From contig WMCF01000059.1 of assembly GCA_009792885.1 (NCBI GenBank), forward strand, positions 3,335,524 to 3,399,523: a stretch of 64,000 bases of DNA. The letters run 5' to 3'. The translations under genes were made by a program, and so were the position numbers. The notes beneath the pieces are model-generated. The model did no database searches. It had not been told where the DNA came from and saw nothing but the letters and a program-made list of their open reading frames with translations. The number at the start of each line of letters is the position of its first letter. Within the stretch, counting starts at the first letter, position 1. Below are positions 21,901 to 34,180 of this stretch, piece by piece. The stretch comes from Eremophila alpestris peregrina (lineage: Eukaryota > Chordata > Aves > Passeriformes > Alaudidae).

Positions 21901-24900
21901 CTGGGAGCTCTCAGCCAGGGGATCCAGCCCAGGGGGACCAGAGGGGCACTGCTGTCCACTGCTTCTGCCCCATCCCTGGGGGTTGCTCTAACCCTTTATT
22001 CTATTTATCCAGCTATTATTTCCCAGAGCACACAGCCATGTGAGGAGGAAAATCTTTGCCAGAGAGGGCCCTGGGGATCTCCTCCTCCACTCATGATTCA
22101 TCAGGGAATCCTCTGAGATGAAAGCACAGTGAGTGGGTGCACAGCCCCCACATCTGGCCCTGCACAACCCTCCACTGCCATCAGCCCCACTCCCCCCGTG
22201 CCCCCGGGTCAGAGGTACCTCCTTGCGCTCCTGCAGCTCGGTGATCATGACGATGAGAGGAGCCTCCTCCTGCCACACCATCTCCCAGAAGTCAGCCACG
22301 GTGTTCAGCAGGGGTCCCTGTGTGGCAATGTACTCCCGGGGCCGCCCTGCATAGCCCTGCTGAGCACACGGCCTGTCAGTGAACCTGGGAGGGCCCTGAG
22401 GGCACTGGGGGCTGTCCCCAGCCCCACTCCAGCCCTCACGATGCTTTTCTCCTCTGTGGTTTAGAGGCTGAGCCACACATGCTGTTTCCTACTAAACCTG
22501 TCTTTAAAATGCTTTTACAGATCTGTTGAGGAATCACCAGGCATCCTCCCCATCCCACTGGTCCCATCATCCAGGAGCAGGTCCATGCAGCTGGCCCTGT
22601 ACACCCAAGTTCCTGCAGGCATTATCAGTGTGCCAATGGCCAGCGTGATGGGTGCCTTGGTGAGGCAAAGCTCACATAAGGAGCTGCACTCCTCACTGTG
22701 GGCATTTCCACCAGGACAAGCAGGGATCCCTGTTTCACAGCTCCAAGCATCCTCTGCCTCCAGACACTTCTCCTAGTATAAAATTGCCAAAGGTATCGAA
22801 AACCCAGGCCTTCCCAGCAATCTATTAATGGTTTGGTCTCACAAGAAGTTGTACTGGCCCAGCTAAGGCACAGGAATGTTTTCAGGAACATTTTGCAGGG
22901 CCCTATTTTCATGCCTTGAGATTATTTTTCCTAGGAAGCATGATTTCCATTCAGGAGACCTGGAGGTGTCAGCCCTGGGAATCCCACCTTCCCCCCACAC
23001 CCATGCTCAAAAATGTTTCATGGAACACCATCAGCAGGAAGAGCATCAGTCCCAGGTGGGGTTGATGTTCTCAAACACCTGCAGAGCCCTCCCAGATTCC
23101 TGTGCCTCCCAGGCATGCCCAGGCAGGCTGGGGTGCCAATTTTTGATGTGCTCACAAATTCCTGCACTGCTACCCCTTTGGAGAGGTAAGGGGAAGGAAG
23201 GGGTCAGGAAATACGAGCTGCACACAGAGTGTGTGGGCACAGGTGTGCTCTGTGTGCACACCTGTGTGCAGGTGTGTGTGCCACAGGGACAGGCAGTGCT
23301 TGTGCATTATCTGCAGTCAGGTGAGACAGAGGGGATGCCACCACACCCCGGGCTGCAGGGACAGAGTGCCAGTGTCACCTGATGTGCAGCTGCACGCTGC
23401 CAGGCTGCCTCAGGAAGACAAAGTTCCTCTGCTGCCTGTGGTCCAAACTGCCCTTGGACCTCCTAGCAGCTCTGGGCACAGTCTCCTGTCTCAAAGGAGC
23501 TTTGATCCTCCCTGCTGGGGGCTGGTTGCTGCTGTCTCAGTGGATCTCAGCCACAAGCACCATCAGAAAAGAAATGCTCCTAACTGCACTCCAGCTCCAC
23601 CCCGCTGGGCACCTCCCAGGGGTTTGTCTGTCACCCAACAGCACTTTATGTGGGCTGCTTTTCTAAGTGCTGCTTTCCCTCACTGCCAAGCACCCACAGC
23701 ATCCATGGCCCCACCTCTGCTGCCCTGGCCAGCCCCAAGGGAAGGGTGCTGCAGTGAGATGAATTGCTCAGCAAGAACCTGCCCACCAGGCAAAGCTGGC
23801 ACCTGGCTCACACCAGTTCCCATTCTGGGACAGAATGCAGCCTGGAAGGGTTTGCCACAGGGATGGATATCAAAACCAAGTTGTCTAAGTAACACCCTAG
23901 ACAATCCCCTAGTCTGGGGATTTCTCAGTCTCTGGAAAGGAACCCCACCAGGTGCCAAAAATAAACCACACCCCATCTTCATTAGCTCTCTTCCTGGGAA
24001 AGTGCAACAAGCTCCCTGAGCAGAGGAAATCCCAGGATGTGTGAGGTTTGAGCATCTCTGAGCTGCCATAATCTGCTGACACAGCTTGCCTCCCATGGCT
24101 TTGCCAGACAGTGGGCTAGTGTATGAGGGGGAGATGGAGAAGCCACTGCAAGGAACCTTTTGGGGTGCTCAATCTGCCCAGGAGCCAAGAGCAGCTCCCT
24201 CATGAGACTCTCCCACCAACAGGAACTATGTATGTGCCCTGTGCAGATGGAGCCACATCTCTCCAGCTCCAAAAGGGATGGCAAGTTAAGTCTGCTGCCC
24301 CAGGGCACCCACAGGAGAGCAGGTGACAGTGCCCCAGCATGTGTGACCCAGTGTGACACCTGCAGCCTGAGCCCTGGGCTGCAGGCCCTGGGGGGACACT
24401 CACTGTGATGTAGTTGGCATTTATGTAGCTGTCCTCCTCCTGGCTCCCCGCCCTCCTGAGGCAGACCCGGCTCTCAGGATCTGAAAGATGTCACAGGTGT
24501 TACCCAAGGGGCTGATCCTGCCCATCCTCCCTGCCTCAACCCCAGGGGATAGAGGCTGAGTCCCCCTGCTCCATGCCATGCTCAGAGCTGCCTGCACCCT
24601 CCCTCAGGCCTGTTCTTGTCCCACTTCAGCCTCGCCCCCCTGGCAGGGCACAGGTGGGGTAACTCCCCTGCAGTGATCCCCTAGGACATCCCCACAGAAC
24701 CCGACAAGATCCCAGCTGAGTCCTTCCAGAACATTCTCAGCCTTTACACTCTTAGGGCCACGCCCTTGGGACCTGTAAGGCCCCAGGAATACTGCCCAGG
24801 TGGGTAGGACACCCCAGGGAGCAGCTCCCCATGCACCCCCCCAGCACTGTGTACACTCCCTGAACACAGCACCCAGCTCCTGCAACAGGAGGAGCAGGCA

Positions 24901-26113
24901 TGGCAGGAACAGCAACAGCACCCAGGGGTGCCCACCCCAGAGCCAGGGCTGCTCTGAGTCATCCCTCACCCACAGGTAAATGGGAGGCAAAGGGACACAG
25001 AGGCACCTACTGGGGAGAATGGTTTTGTATCTGTCCTTGAAAGCACGTCCAGGGATTTCCAGCTCCTCCGGACTCACGAAGTTGGGTGGGATTTTCTGCA
25101 GGGGGAGAAAACAGCCGTGAGGAAAAGCCCATTGCTGCCACTTGTGTCCCCTGGTGGTGGCAGACCTGGTTGCCCAGCAGGGCAGAGCTGACCCAGGGGC
25201 ATCACCAGGGATGCCAGGTCTTGGGATGAGTCCTGTCTTTACTCCAGCTGTGGTGGAACTCCTTCCAGAGAGGCAATCCTGGGAGAAGAGCATGGCGTGG
25301 GAGGGCAAGACAGGGTTTTTGAGGGACCCCAACAGGACATGTGTGCACCAAGGAGCAGGTGGCACCTGGGCACCCCTCCCCTCTGTTTTCCCACACCACC
25401 TGCCCTCTCACTGGGGCTGTGGGGCACAGCTGGGCTCAGAGCCTGATGTTCACCCCTGTCAGTCCCACCACTGCCAGCCCCTGCCACCCCTCCTCTGAGG
25501 AGGGAGAGGGAATCATCGAACCGAAAACTCCTCCTGGAGCTGTGCCAGGCTCTGGGCACGCTGCTGGAGCTCCTGTTTCCTCAGCATGTGGCTGGATGTC
25601 CTCAGAAACTTCAGTGTGATGTCCCGTGGCGTGCAGACAGGCTGGATGGGCTCCACGTTTCCCAGAGAGCTCATGTCCAGCACTAGTGACACATTGGAGC
25701 CCCTCCTGAAAGGAAAGGGGTCCCTGGCTGACCTACTGCCACCCTGGGACAGAAGGACAGCCCATCCCACTGTATGATCAGTTAAAACCACCCCACACTG
25801 AGCAAAAGCCAGATGGAGACTCCAGTAGATGGGGAGATTGAGGAACAAGGAACTAGCTGATCATTTTGCCTTTTTGCTGGGAAGCCCCGGAAGGAGGTTG
25901 TTGAGATTTGTGGGGTTGGGCCAGGGCTGCCTCCACGCTCAGACCTGGCACCTGCACATGCTGGCAGGCAGAGGGCTGGCAGGAAGGAACGTTAGGGGAG
26001 CCCTGGGGATGAGCAGTGCCATGGGTACCCTGGCCAGGGCTGAGGTGCACTCACCTCTCCTGGAGACGCACGTGCTTCTTGGCAGAGGGACTGGGCTTGT
26101 CTGGCTTGTCCAT
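18945..26113 (-). CDS. PTPN7: Protein tyrosine phosphatase non-receptor type 7 / HePTP (complete, 9 coding exons)
   Basis: PTPN7 is the cytosolic phosphatase of blood cells that binds and dephosphorylates ERK and p38. Coding exons on the minus strand: 26113-26055, 25705-25522, 25095-25011, 24480-24404, 22356-22219, 21452-21342, 20777-20620, 19719-19606, 19038-18945. They join in phase into 1020 nt (339 residues plus stop), the length of the shorter human form. Landmarks fall at the HePTP numbers: kinase-interaction motif RLQERRGSNVSLVLDM with Ser23, Thr45-Pro46, pTyr loop KDRYKTILPN, WPD-loop Asp236, catalytic Cys270 in HCSAGIGRTG, Arg276 and Q-loop Gln314. PTPN5 and PTPRR share the motif, but the sequence and the ARL8A neighbour point to PTPN7. 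The start ATG (GACATGG) matches the short human isoform. A non-coding first exon probably lies further right and was not located. Ser72 is kept but is followed by Leu, not Pro. The exon 2 donor (TCG then GTTCGA) is weak outside the GT. Confidence 0.96.
19341..19407. repeat. (CCTCT)12 pentanucleotide microsatellite
   Basis: Twelve perfect CCTCT units at 19341-19400, then CCTCCTC. It is in the last intron of PTPN7, between the exon carrying Cys270 and Arg276 and the final exon. The transcribed strand reads (AGAGG)n. A perfect array of this length is likely to vary between individuals. Confidence 0.97.
20248..20345 (-). mobile_element. CR1 LINE 3' end fragment, antisense
   Basis: TCATGGAATTACAGGATGGG, GGTTCAAAGGGACC and CATCTCCCTGCTCAAGCAGG form the antisense CR1 3' terminus. 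It is in PTPN7 intron 7, between the exon ending in Cys270 and the next one. Confidence 0.75.
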
Positions 26114-27595
26114 GTCTGCAGCTGCCAGGCTGCCCTTATGAACTCTGGAGCACACCAAGCAGGCTTGGACCATGCTGCAGCAACCACAAAGCCCTCGTCC
26201 TGAAGCACAGCAGGGGCACACGGGGGGCCCTCAGCTCCTGGGAAATCATGGAGCCATCAGAGGAAAAGCAGCTGGAAAAGAAAAGTCAGATCTGAGAGAT
26301 ACCACAAGGCTGGGTGGAGCCCTCGACTGATGGTCTGCAAGGAAGGGATGGGTTTTAAGTCCTCAGTTGTCCTGGAATCAGGACTCCCAGCCCCTGTATC
26401 CAGGCAGATGGAGAGCTCCCAGCACATTCACCCTCGGGCATGGCTGCAGCACTGCAGCCCACACAGGCACCTCTGGTGACCCTGGGCATGACACCAAGTG
26501 CCACCTGCTTCCCCTGAGGGGAGGACACCCACTCTGTGGTCTGGTTTGGGAGAGCTCTCCACCTCCATGCAAGCACATGCCCTGTGTTTCCAGCATCCCC
26601 CATCAGGTCCCCCTGCTTTGTCCAGGGGACAGGGTGGGGAAGAGCGAGAGCTGGAACACCTGAGCACAGCAGTGTTCAGCAGGTGACACGAGGTGGCTGT
26701 AGCCACTGCAGGGAGTCTGGCCATCTCCTGCTGCAGGGAGACACAGACCAGGCACCCTCAATGGCCTCATGGCTCTGGCAAGGGAGGGACAGCCTCCTCC
26801 ATCCTGCAGGTCACAGCAACTGTCAAGAGGAAACTGCTTTATCTGGGTGGCTGAGCAAAGGGTGATGGGGCAGCCCAGCTGGGGAAGGTGCCAGACACCC
26901 TCCATCACCAGCAGTGTGTCAGCCCCTGGCAGGGCTGGGGAGATACAGATGATGCTGATTCACCTCTGAGCACAGCTCCTCATGGTGCAGGCAGCAGCCT
27001 GGGATCCTGAGCTTTCTTCTCATCCCCAGCTTCCTCCATGAGGAGGAGACAGACCCCCAGAGACAGGGAATGATGCAGAGTCAGAGCTCTTGGTGGGCAA
27101 AGAGTGGGATCCCAGGCAGCCCATCTGCTCAGGGAGGTCTTGTGGAGATCCGGGGTCCACATGGTGGTTGGGAACACAACCAGGGCAGGAGCTGCTCCCC
27201 AAGATTCCCTGCTGCCCAGTGGCACTTCTGGGAGTGGCAATGTCACCACCACCACTCACACCATCCCCATGCCCCATGCAGGGTGTCCTGGTGTTCTCCA
27301 CCCAGGCAGGACAAGAGCAGCAGCTCAGCAGGAGCAGCACCAGGAGAGATCCCGACCAGAGCCAGCCCAGGCTCCCATCCCAGCAGCTGTCCAGCCAGGA
27401 AACACCTGGGAGATGTTTCAGAGGGGCCCAGGGAAGTACCTCAGCTGCCAGCACCTGAAGGGAGAGTGCTCACATCACCTGCCCAGCATCCCAGCCCTGC
27501 CTGGGGCTGCCCATCCACACTCACATACCCACCACCCCTGGGCACCAGGGTCCGGTGCTGCCCAGTGGAGTCTCCTGTCCTGGCAGTGTGGCCAG
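26114..27595. other. PTPN7 5' flank, no gene recognised
   Basis: The PTPN7 5' UTR must begin here. Just upstream of the start codon the sequence (GCAGCTGCAG before ACATGG) could be a splice acceptor for a separate non-coding first exon. Otherwise I see no exon, RNA gene or repeat. Open frames are long only because the sequence is GC-rich. Confidence 0.45.
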
Positions 27596-28116
27596 GCTGG
27601 GGGCTCCTACCTGCTGCCCTGTGGATTGGGCTGGGGGCTCCCACCTGCTGCCCTGTACGTTGGGCTGGGGTCTCCTACCTGCTGCCCTGTACGTTGGGCT
27701 GGGGTCTCCTACCTGCTGCCCTGTATGTTGGGCTGGGGGTTCCTACCTGCTGCCCCGTGCCATGGGCTGGGGGCTCCCACCTGCTGCCCTGTGCCATGGG
27801 CTGGGGGGCTCCTACCTGCTGCCCTGTGGGTTGGGCTGGGGGCTCCTACCTGCTGCCCTGTNNNNNNNNNNNNNNNNNNNNNNNNNNNNNNNNNNNNNNN
27901 NNNNNNNNNNNNNNNNNNNNNNNNNNNNNNNNNNNNNNNNNNNNNNNNNNNNNNNNNNNNNNNNNNNNNNNNNNNNNNNNNNNNNNNNNNNNNNNNNNNN
28001 NNNNNNNNNNNNNNNNTGGGCTGGGGGCTCCTACCTGCTGCCCTGTGGGTTGGGCTGGGGGCTCCTACCTGCTGCCCTGTGGGTTGGGGGCTCCTACCTG
28101 CTGCCCTGTGGCGAGG
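27596..28116. repeat. 34-bp minisatellite containing an assembly gap
   Basis: The unit GCTGGGGGCTCCTACCTGCT followed by GCCCTGTGGGTTGG (34 bp) repeats in tandem: nearly eight units before the gap and about three after it. Variation is confined to a few positions (GGATT, TACGTT, GCCATG variants). The 155-base run of N inside it almost certainly hides more units. The open frames through it are repeat artefacts. Confidence 0.93.
27862..28016. other. Assembly gap (155 N)
   Basis: An unresolved stretch inside the 34-bp minisatellite. The true length is unknown unless the gap size was estimated from paired reads. Confidence 0.99.
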
Positions 28117-28340
28117 GCTGCTGGGTCCCGGCACAGGCCCCGAGCGTGTCGGTCTGACACCACGGTTTGAAAGTGCTCAGGAAGCTGCTTATCAAAGGAG
28201 CTGCTGCCTCTGCTGCTTCCTCTCTCTCCCTCCTTCCCCCCCACCCCGAGTGCCGCCCACACACATACCGGCCACATCTCTGCAGCTCGGCTCCGCCGGG
28301 CCGCCCGCACACCCAGCCCAGCTCCCCACCCACCGGCCTC
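28117..28340 (-). promoter_or_regulatory. PTPN7: Candidate upstream promoter/first exon region of PTPN7
   Basis: A short GC-rich, CpG-containing block about 2 kb upstream of the PTPN7 start codon. On the minus strand it carries GATAAG (28188-28193) and the ETS/PU.1-type core AGAGGAAG (28216-28223), 22 bp apart. Such motifs suit a gene active in blood cells, but they are short and common. No TATA box or splice donor could be fixed. Confidence 0.3.
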
Positions 28341-31300
28341 AGCCTGCGGCCCTGGGCACGGCCTGGCCTCCCCCAACAGCCCGGGGAGAATCCACAGGCA
28401 CCTCCGATGGGGCTGGTGGGGTGTGCCTGATGGCCGCTGTGACAAGCCATGGCCAGCACTGGTGCCACCCATGGGGCAAGACCCAGCCAGGGCCACGGGC
28501 AGGAGGCGTGAGGCAGGTTCCTTCACACAGAGCAGAGGTGCTGCTCTGGGGGCACCACAGCCTGCCTGCCCCACAGGGAGCCAGAATGAATCCTCCCATG
28601 CCTGCTGTCTTGTCCTCTGGCCCAGGCCATGCCCTGGCTGTTCCCCATCCCACTGTGCAATGTGCCAGTGCCTCCCACCCTCAGTGCCTGCCCGTGTGCG
28701 GCGTGCTCCTTGTGCCACCCCACCCTCCTCCAACCCCTGTCCGTGTGGGGACACCCCTCTGCACCCACAGACATCCCTGGGTACCTCAGGGTAGCACGGG
28801 TGGGCTCCCCCTCCCCAGCCAGGCTGTATTTAGGGACAAAAATCCCCAGGGCCTGGCTCAGGTAGGCCAGGTCTGCCCTTGGGGCACTGCACATCCTTCC
28901 TGACGCATCCCCACTGCTCTTCCTGTTTGCTCTTGCCTGGGCTCTGCATGCTTCCTTCCTCCTCAGCCCCCACCCCTCTGTGCTGCAGCAGCTCCTGCTG
29001 CACCCCAACAGCCACAGGGACCCCAAACACCTCTCCCCTGTCTGCTCCATGGGCTGCCCTGGCCAGAGCCACCCCAGCCCAGCTCACTGAGGTGACTGTG
29101 CTGTCCCCGGGCTGTGCCAGCACTGCTGCTCACCCCTCTGGAGAGCTGTGTGTCTGTGCACACCTGTGTGTTTGCAGGTGTGCCACAACAGCTTCCCTGG
29201 GACACCCTGCCAGTGCCACCCTCTACCCAAGGGCTAGGAGATCAGAGGGCCCAAGCTCCAGAGCACAGTGCTGGGCTTGGCCAGCAGCAGAACTGCCTTC
29301 TCCTGGAGAAAAGGCCACCAGCACCCATGTCTTACCTGCAGATCCTAGAGTGGCCAGAGGATAGACTGAGGAACTGCTCCCTGCCCTATGTGGGATGAAA
29401 GAACACATCTGTAAGATCTAGAGGCAGCCCCACCACACACTGCCCTTCCTTCCCACCTGTCCCTGACAGAACTCAGGAATTCCTGGGATGATCAGCACTG
29501 CAGGACTTAACAAGGTGTCTGCATAAACTTGGTCCCAGGAACCAGAGTAAACAGACAGGGCTCTGTGCTGGAGTAACAGGCTGTCAGACATGCAGAAGCT
29601 TCCTGAGGCTGGGACTGTATCTGCCCTCTAAGTGCAGAGGACACCTGTCCCATCTGGGTGTCTCTGAGTTTAAAGGGTTCATGAGGATTGAGCCAAGATG
29701 CAAACCCCTGGAGCTGCTTTTCCTGCCTTTTGCTGGCCTGATTTTGCTGCCTCCTCACTGTTCTGTTCCTCTGCCACTGGTAGACAGGCAAGGGACAAGC
29801 TCAGGGTGGCACTGGGGCAGATACCACAAGGCCATCAGCAGATGGAAGTCACCAGGAATGTGTCAGTGACATCTGTGTGTCCACACTCCCTCCCAACCTC
29901 CCCAGCTGCTGGGTACCTGTGACAGGGAGGATGGAGACAGCTGGATCCCCACAGACCTCATAGGATCCAGTGAACATCCACAAAACCCCAAAAGAGCAAA
30001 GCAGCTGGGCTGTCCAGGGTCCCTCGCTGGACCCAGGAGGCACCACAGCACATCCTGATCCTCTGCACAGTGAGCAGGAGACCCGGGACAGAACTGGCCT
30101 TTGGGAGTTGGATTTTGGCTGGTTTTCCCCAAAGGGAATGGGAACCTTTTATCAACACATGGTTTTATGCAAGACACAAACTCCAGCTGCAAAAGGGGTA
30201 TGGAACAAAGGCTTTTATGGAGGCCAGGAGCTCCCTGTGTGCTGCTCATTCAATGAACTGTGGCCCAGTGTGATTTAAGAGATTTGATGGGCATTTCAAA
30301 GAATTTCAGCAGTAAGTCCCTTCTTCCTCCTGCCAAGTTCTGCCTTGGTCATGAAATGCCCCTGGATGCTGCAGGAAAGATGGTGATGCTCTTCCTTTGC
30401 AAAATGGCTTATTTGGTTCCACTCGAATTTGGTCATGACAAAGGACCCCACTCAGGGTGAAAAGAGGAAGCTGAGATGCTGGGATGCAGTGTATCCTCTG
30501 CCCCTGAAGCATCACAACACCAAGGTACTCATGCTCAGGGATGTCCCCAGAAAAGCCTTGCAACAGTTTCCCTCTGCTGCTCATAGACCTCCCTGTGCTG
30601 CTGACTTGGCTCTGCCAGTCACACACCTGCCTGTGCCAGCAGCAGCTAAGCAGGACACCCAGGATACAGCCTCTGGGAACTACACCTGACCCCCTTGGGC
30701 TTGTCCTTATGGAGAGAAAACTCTGATGGAGACTGAAGGGACTGTCCTGGCCATGGCGACTCACCCAGGATAGGAGGAACACAGTAGGGATGTTGTGTAG
30801 GGATGTGCCATGGCCCAGGCTCCTAGGAGCAGAAAAGTTTGTATTGCTGAGATGTCCTGAGCCTTACATACCTCTGACAGTGCACAACTGGACCCCAGTG
30901 TGCTCCCACCTGTCAGCATGGCTGCTCTTCCTCCTTTCTGCCAAAGCCCCAGCATGAGGAAGAGGTGCATTTGAAGGGAGAGCATGGGAGGGGACACAGA
31001 CCTGTGGAAACTCACAGCATGAAAATGGAGGTGCTGGTGGAGAATGAGGCATGGTAGAGATAGACTGGATGTGAGGGAGACCAGGAGCAGATGGAGCCAG
31101 AACACAGTGCTTGATCCAGGACAATTTTCAGCTCTGTGTCACCCAGGCAGCAAGCTGACCCCTGTACCTTGTTGCACCCACCTACATCTGCTGCCCTCCT
31201 GGGGCTGACCCCTGCCCCCCTCCTGCCCTCCTGTTGGGGTGCACAGCAGGTGCACACCCACACGTGCAGAGCAGATGTCCCTGGTCACTCATCAGTGCCC

Positions 31301-32639
31301 ATCCTTGCTGGTGTGCAGAGACCTCGAGCAGGGAAGTCCAGACATGCCCTCCCTCCCTCCCCCTGAATGCACCTTTGGGACATCACTTCTGGCCACCCCT
31401 GCCTGGAACATGGTGCTGCCAGCTGGCTCCTCCTGAGGGACCCTGGCTGGGTTTGCAGAGGGGTGTAGTGGGGAGCAAAGAGCCAGGACATGCTCTGGCC
31501 AGGGACTGTGCCTTTCATGTGCAGCCATGCTTGTCCCATGTCACATCACCAGCTCTGCACCAGCTGCATCAGGCTGGCCTGGGGAGCAGAGCTGCTGGAT
31601 CCTACAAGCAGGGACTGCTGGGGCCAGGGCAGACCTGGCTTTGAGGGGAGATGGTGTCCAGTCTGAGGGCAGATCCCAACCCAGGGTCAGTTTGCTGTAA
31701 GGACAGGACCAGGACACCAGGACAGCCACTGCAATCTGGTGTGAGCAAAGAGGAACCTGACAGTCTCTGGGGGCAAGACCCAGGAGGGGATGAGAGGAAT
31801 CAGCACTGAAGGAAATGGTTCTGGGCAGGTCACTGCTGTGTCCCTCCCTCACCTTCTGCCTCCCTCCCCTGGTGGGAAGGACTGGTGAGGCCCCAGAACA
31901 GGAACATCCCTTGTCCCCCAGCATTCCTTTCTGCTCTGACCTTGGTGGTAGTGGGGTGTCAAGGGGTGATGATGATGCCCAGAGTGGTGCTGGGAGGGTG
32001 GGTGATGGAGGGAAGAGTCCCAGCTGTTACCACAGCAGCCATCCACCCTGGCCCAACCAGGGATGTGCCAGACATGGGACCCCCTGTGTCCTCTGCCCAT
32101 GGACATCTGGGCATTAGGATTATCTGTTGCAATGTAAGGACTAGAGAGGTCTGTGACAGAGTCTCAGGGGCCTTGAAGGGTCCTTATAGGTGTGGCTTTA
32201 CTTTCAGCAAGATATGGGGTCCCTATGGAGTTGGTGCTCTGGAGAGGGAGATCTGGATTTATCCCTGACTGATACTTGCTGTTTGTTCTCTTGCATTTTA
32301 AAACTCCACTTCCAGAGGGTCATCTTGCACCTCTGGCCATGATTTCATAGCCAGTTCCCTTTGTGCAAAGACCTTCCAGCTCCAGACTGGGACCTGTTTT
32401 CCCACTAACAACCAGCCAATCCTCATGCCCATTTCTGCCCCCCAGCCTCCCGAGCAGGGGCCTCCTGACCCAGCCTCCCTGCCCTGATACACCCCAGCAC
32501 CTCCCTCAGCCTCTCCAGACAGCACTGTAGCTCCAAAGTCACCTCAGTCCGGGCAGGCACTGAGCTGGCACCCAAAGCACAGATGCTGCCCAATAGTTCC
32601 ACTCCCCAGGATTGCCTACCACACCATGGCTTTGTCCCA
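28341..32639. other. Intergenic, no gene recognised
   Basis: About 4.3 kb of ordinary avian single-copy sequence. I found no conserved-looking exon, RNA gene or clear repeat on either strand. Confidence 0.45.
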
Positions 32640-33185
32640 TCGGGCCCCGTCACCTCTGGGTCCGGCACTCAGGAAGGGATGGTTCTGCTTCCGTCGGCTC
32701 GACTGGGAGTCAGGATGTCCTGCAGGCTTTTGGAAATTAGCCCATCTCCTCCGCTGCCTAAACATCGCTCGCAGGCTTGAAGGTGAAGCAGCTGCCTGAG
32801 GCCGGAGCAGACTCGCAGCAAACCGGCCGACGGGCTGCCGGCAGGGCAGGGGAAGACGCTGCAGTCATGCCGAGCATCCCGCAGAGCCGGCCGTGCGGCA
32901 GCGAACCTCCGGCACCTCACCTGGGGGCCCCGCGTCCCCTCCCGCCGGCCCGGGGACAGCCAGCGCCCGGCAGCCGAGGGCAGCAGCTCCGCAGATCGCT
33001 TTTCCGGAGAGCAGCGTCTCGCTATTCCAGCGTCCTCCACGGGAGCGCGTTCCCAAGGACAGCCCCGGCAGGAGCATCCTCCCGGCAGGGCTGCGGGAGC
33101 TCAGAGCCCGCAGCGCAGCGCTGCCTGCGAGCCCGGCCCTCGGGCATCCCTCCGGGATGGAGCTGATCCTGGCTGCGAGTCGGAG
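32640..33185. promoter_or_regulatory. Orphan CpG island
   Basis: About 550 bp with many CpG dinucleotides stand out from CpG-poor flanks. It is 6.5 kb from the PTPN7 start codon and 16 kb from PTPRV. It may be an alternative PTPN7 promoter, an enhancer or the start of a non-coding transcript. No coding exon is recognised. Confidence 0.5.
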
Positions 33186-33411
33186 GCAGCCGATGTGTGT
33201 GACCTTTCTCTCTGTGGCTGGTGACAATCTGTGCAGAGTTTGCCCTGCTTGCTGCCTGGCTTGAGCAGGGAGCAATTTAAGCAATTGCTGGTTCGTTTCG
33301 CCAAGGCTGATCCTGCCAGCCCTTGTGCTTCTGCCCTCTCCTCAAGGAGAACCAGAAGAAGAGTTTAGGACCTGGATTTCCTGCTTAACTGCTGGATTGT
33401 TTTCTTTGAAG

Positions 33412-33758
33412 CACTCGGTTTGTTCAGCCTAGAGGAGAGGAGACGGAGGGGAGACCTCACTGAGCTCTTCAACATCCTCATGAGGGGCAGCTCATTGTGA
33501 CCAGTTACTGGACTAGAGGAAACAGCTGGATCTGTGTCAGAGGAGGTTTTAATTATAAAAGGAAAAAGTTTTTCACCCAAAGGGTGGCTGAGCACTGGAG
33601 TGGGCTCCCCTGGGAGGTCACAGCTCCAAACCTGTCTGAGCTCAAGAAGCATTTGGACAAAGCTCTTAGGCACAGGGATTATTGAGGGCCAGGGGTTGGA
33701 CTTGATAACCCTGATGGATGCCTTCCAACTCAGCATATTCTGTGATTCTGTGACTGCT
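33412..33758 (+). mobile_element. CR1 LINE 3' fragment
   Basis: It begins in CR1 coding-end sequence (TTCAGCCTAGAGGAGAGGAG, GGGGAGACCTCACTGAGCTC). It continues through a divergent 3' UTR (GGTTGGACTTGATAACCCTG) to a terminal ATTCTGTGATTCTGTGA. It represents a different CR1 subfamily from the others in the window. Confidence 0.9.
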
Positions 33759-34079
33759 GAGTTTGGTTTCTGGAATTAGATGTTCTCCAGTATCTCCTGC
33801 AAACAAGCTGAGCTTTCCTCCAAATTTGCCAACAGAAAAGCAGAGCTGGTGAACCACCAGCACCACTGGGCTGGGCTAACACTGATGCAGAGCTGTGGAC
33901 TGAAGAAGATGCCTTGGCACAGGAACAGTTCCCCTGGGAAAGGTGATCTTCCAGAGTGAAAATGCTTTTTATCAGCTTGGTTTGTTCCTCTCCTCATGTG
34001 GGAAGAAGCTCCCCCTGTTCATTTTACAATGGAGTAATCCCATGGAGAACTGTTCCTTAGCCAGGTGTATAGATCCAGG

Positions 34080-34180
34080 AAATGACAGAAACATTAAGGT
34101 TGAAAAATCCCTCTAAGATCATTAAGTCCAACCATTAACTGACCACTGCCACGTTCACCACTAAATCATGTCCCCAGGGG
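34080..34180 (-). mobile_element. CR1 LINE 3' end fragment, antisense
   Basis: The antisense CR1 terminus is visible as AGGTTGAAAAATCCCTCTAA, GATCATTAAGTCCAACCATT and CACCACTAAATCATGTCCCC. Confidence 0.85.

Noticed and set aside
27104..28903. A 599-codon open frame on the plus strand
   Set aside because: It runs through the 34-bp minisatellite and 155 N. The peptide is only the repeat translated, and other frames of the same region are open too.
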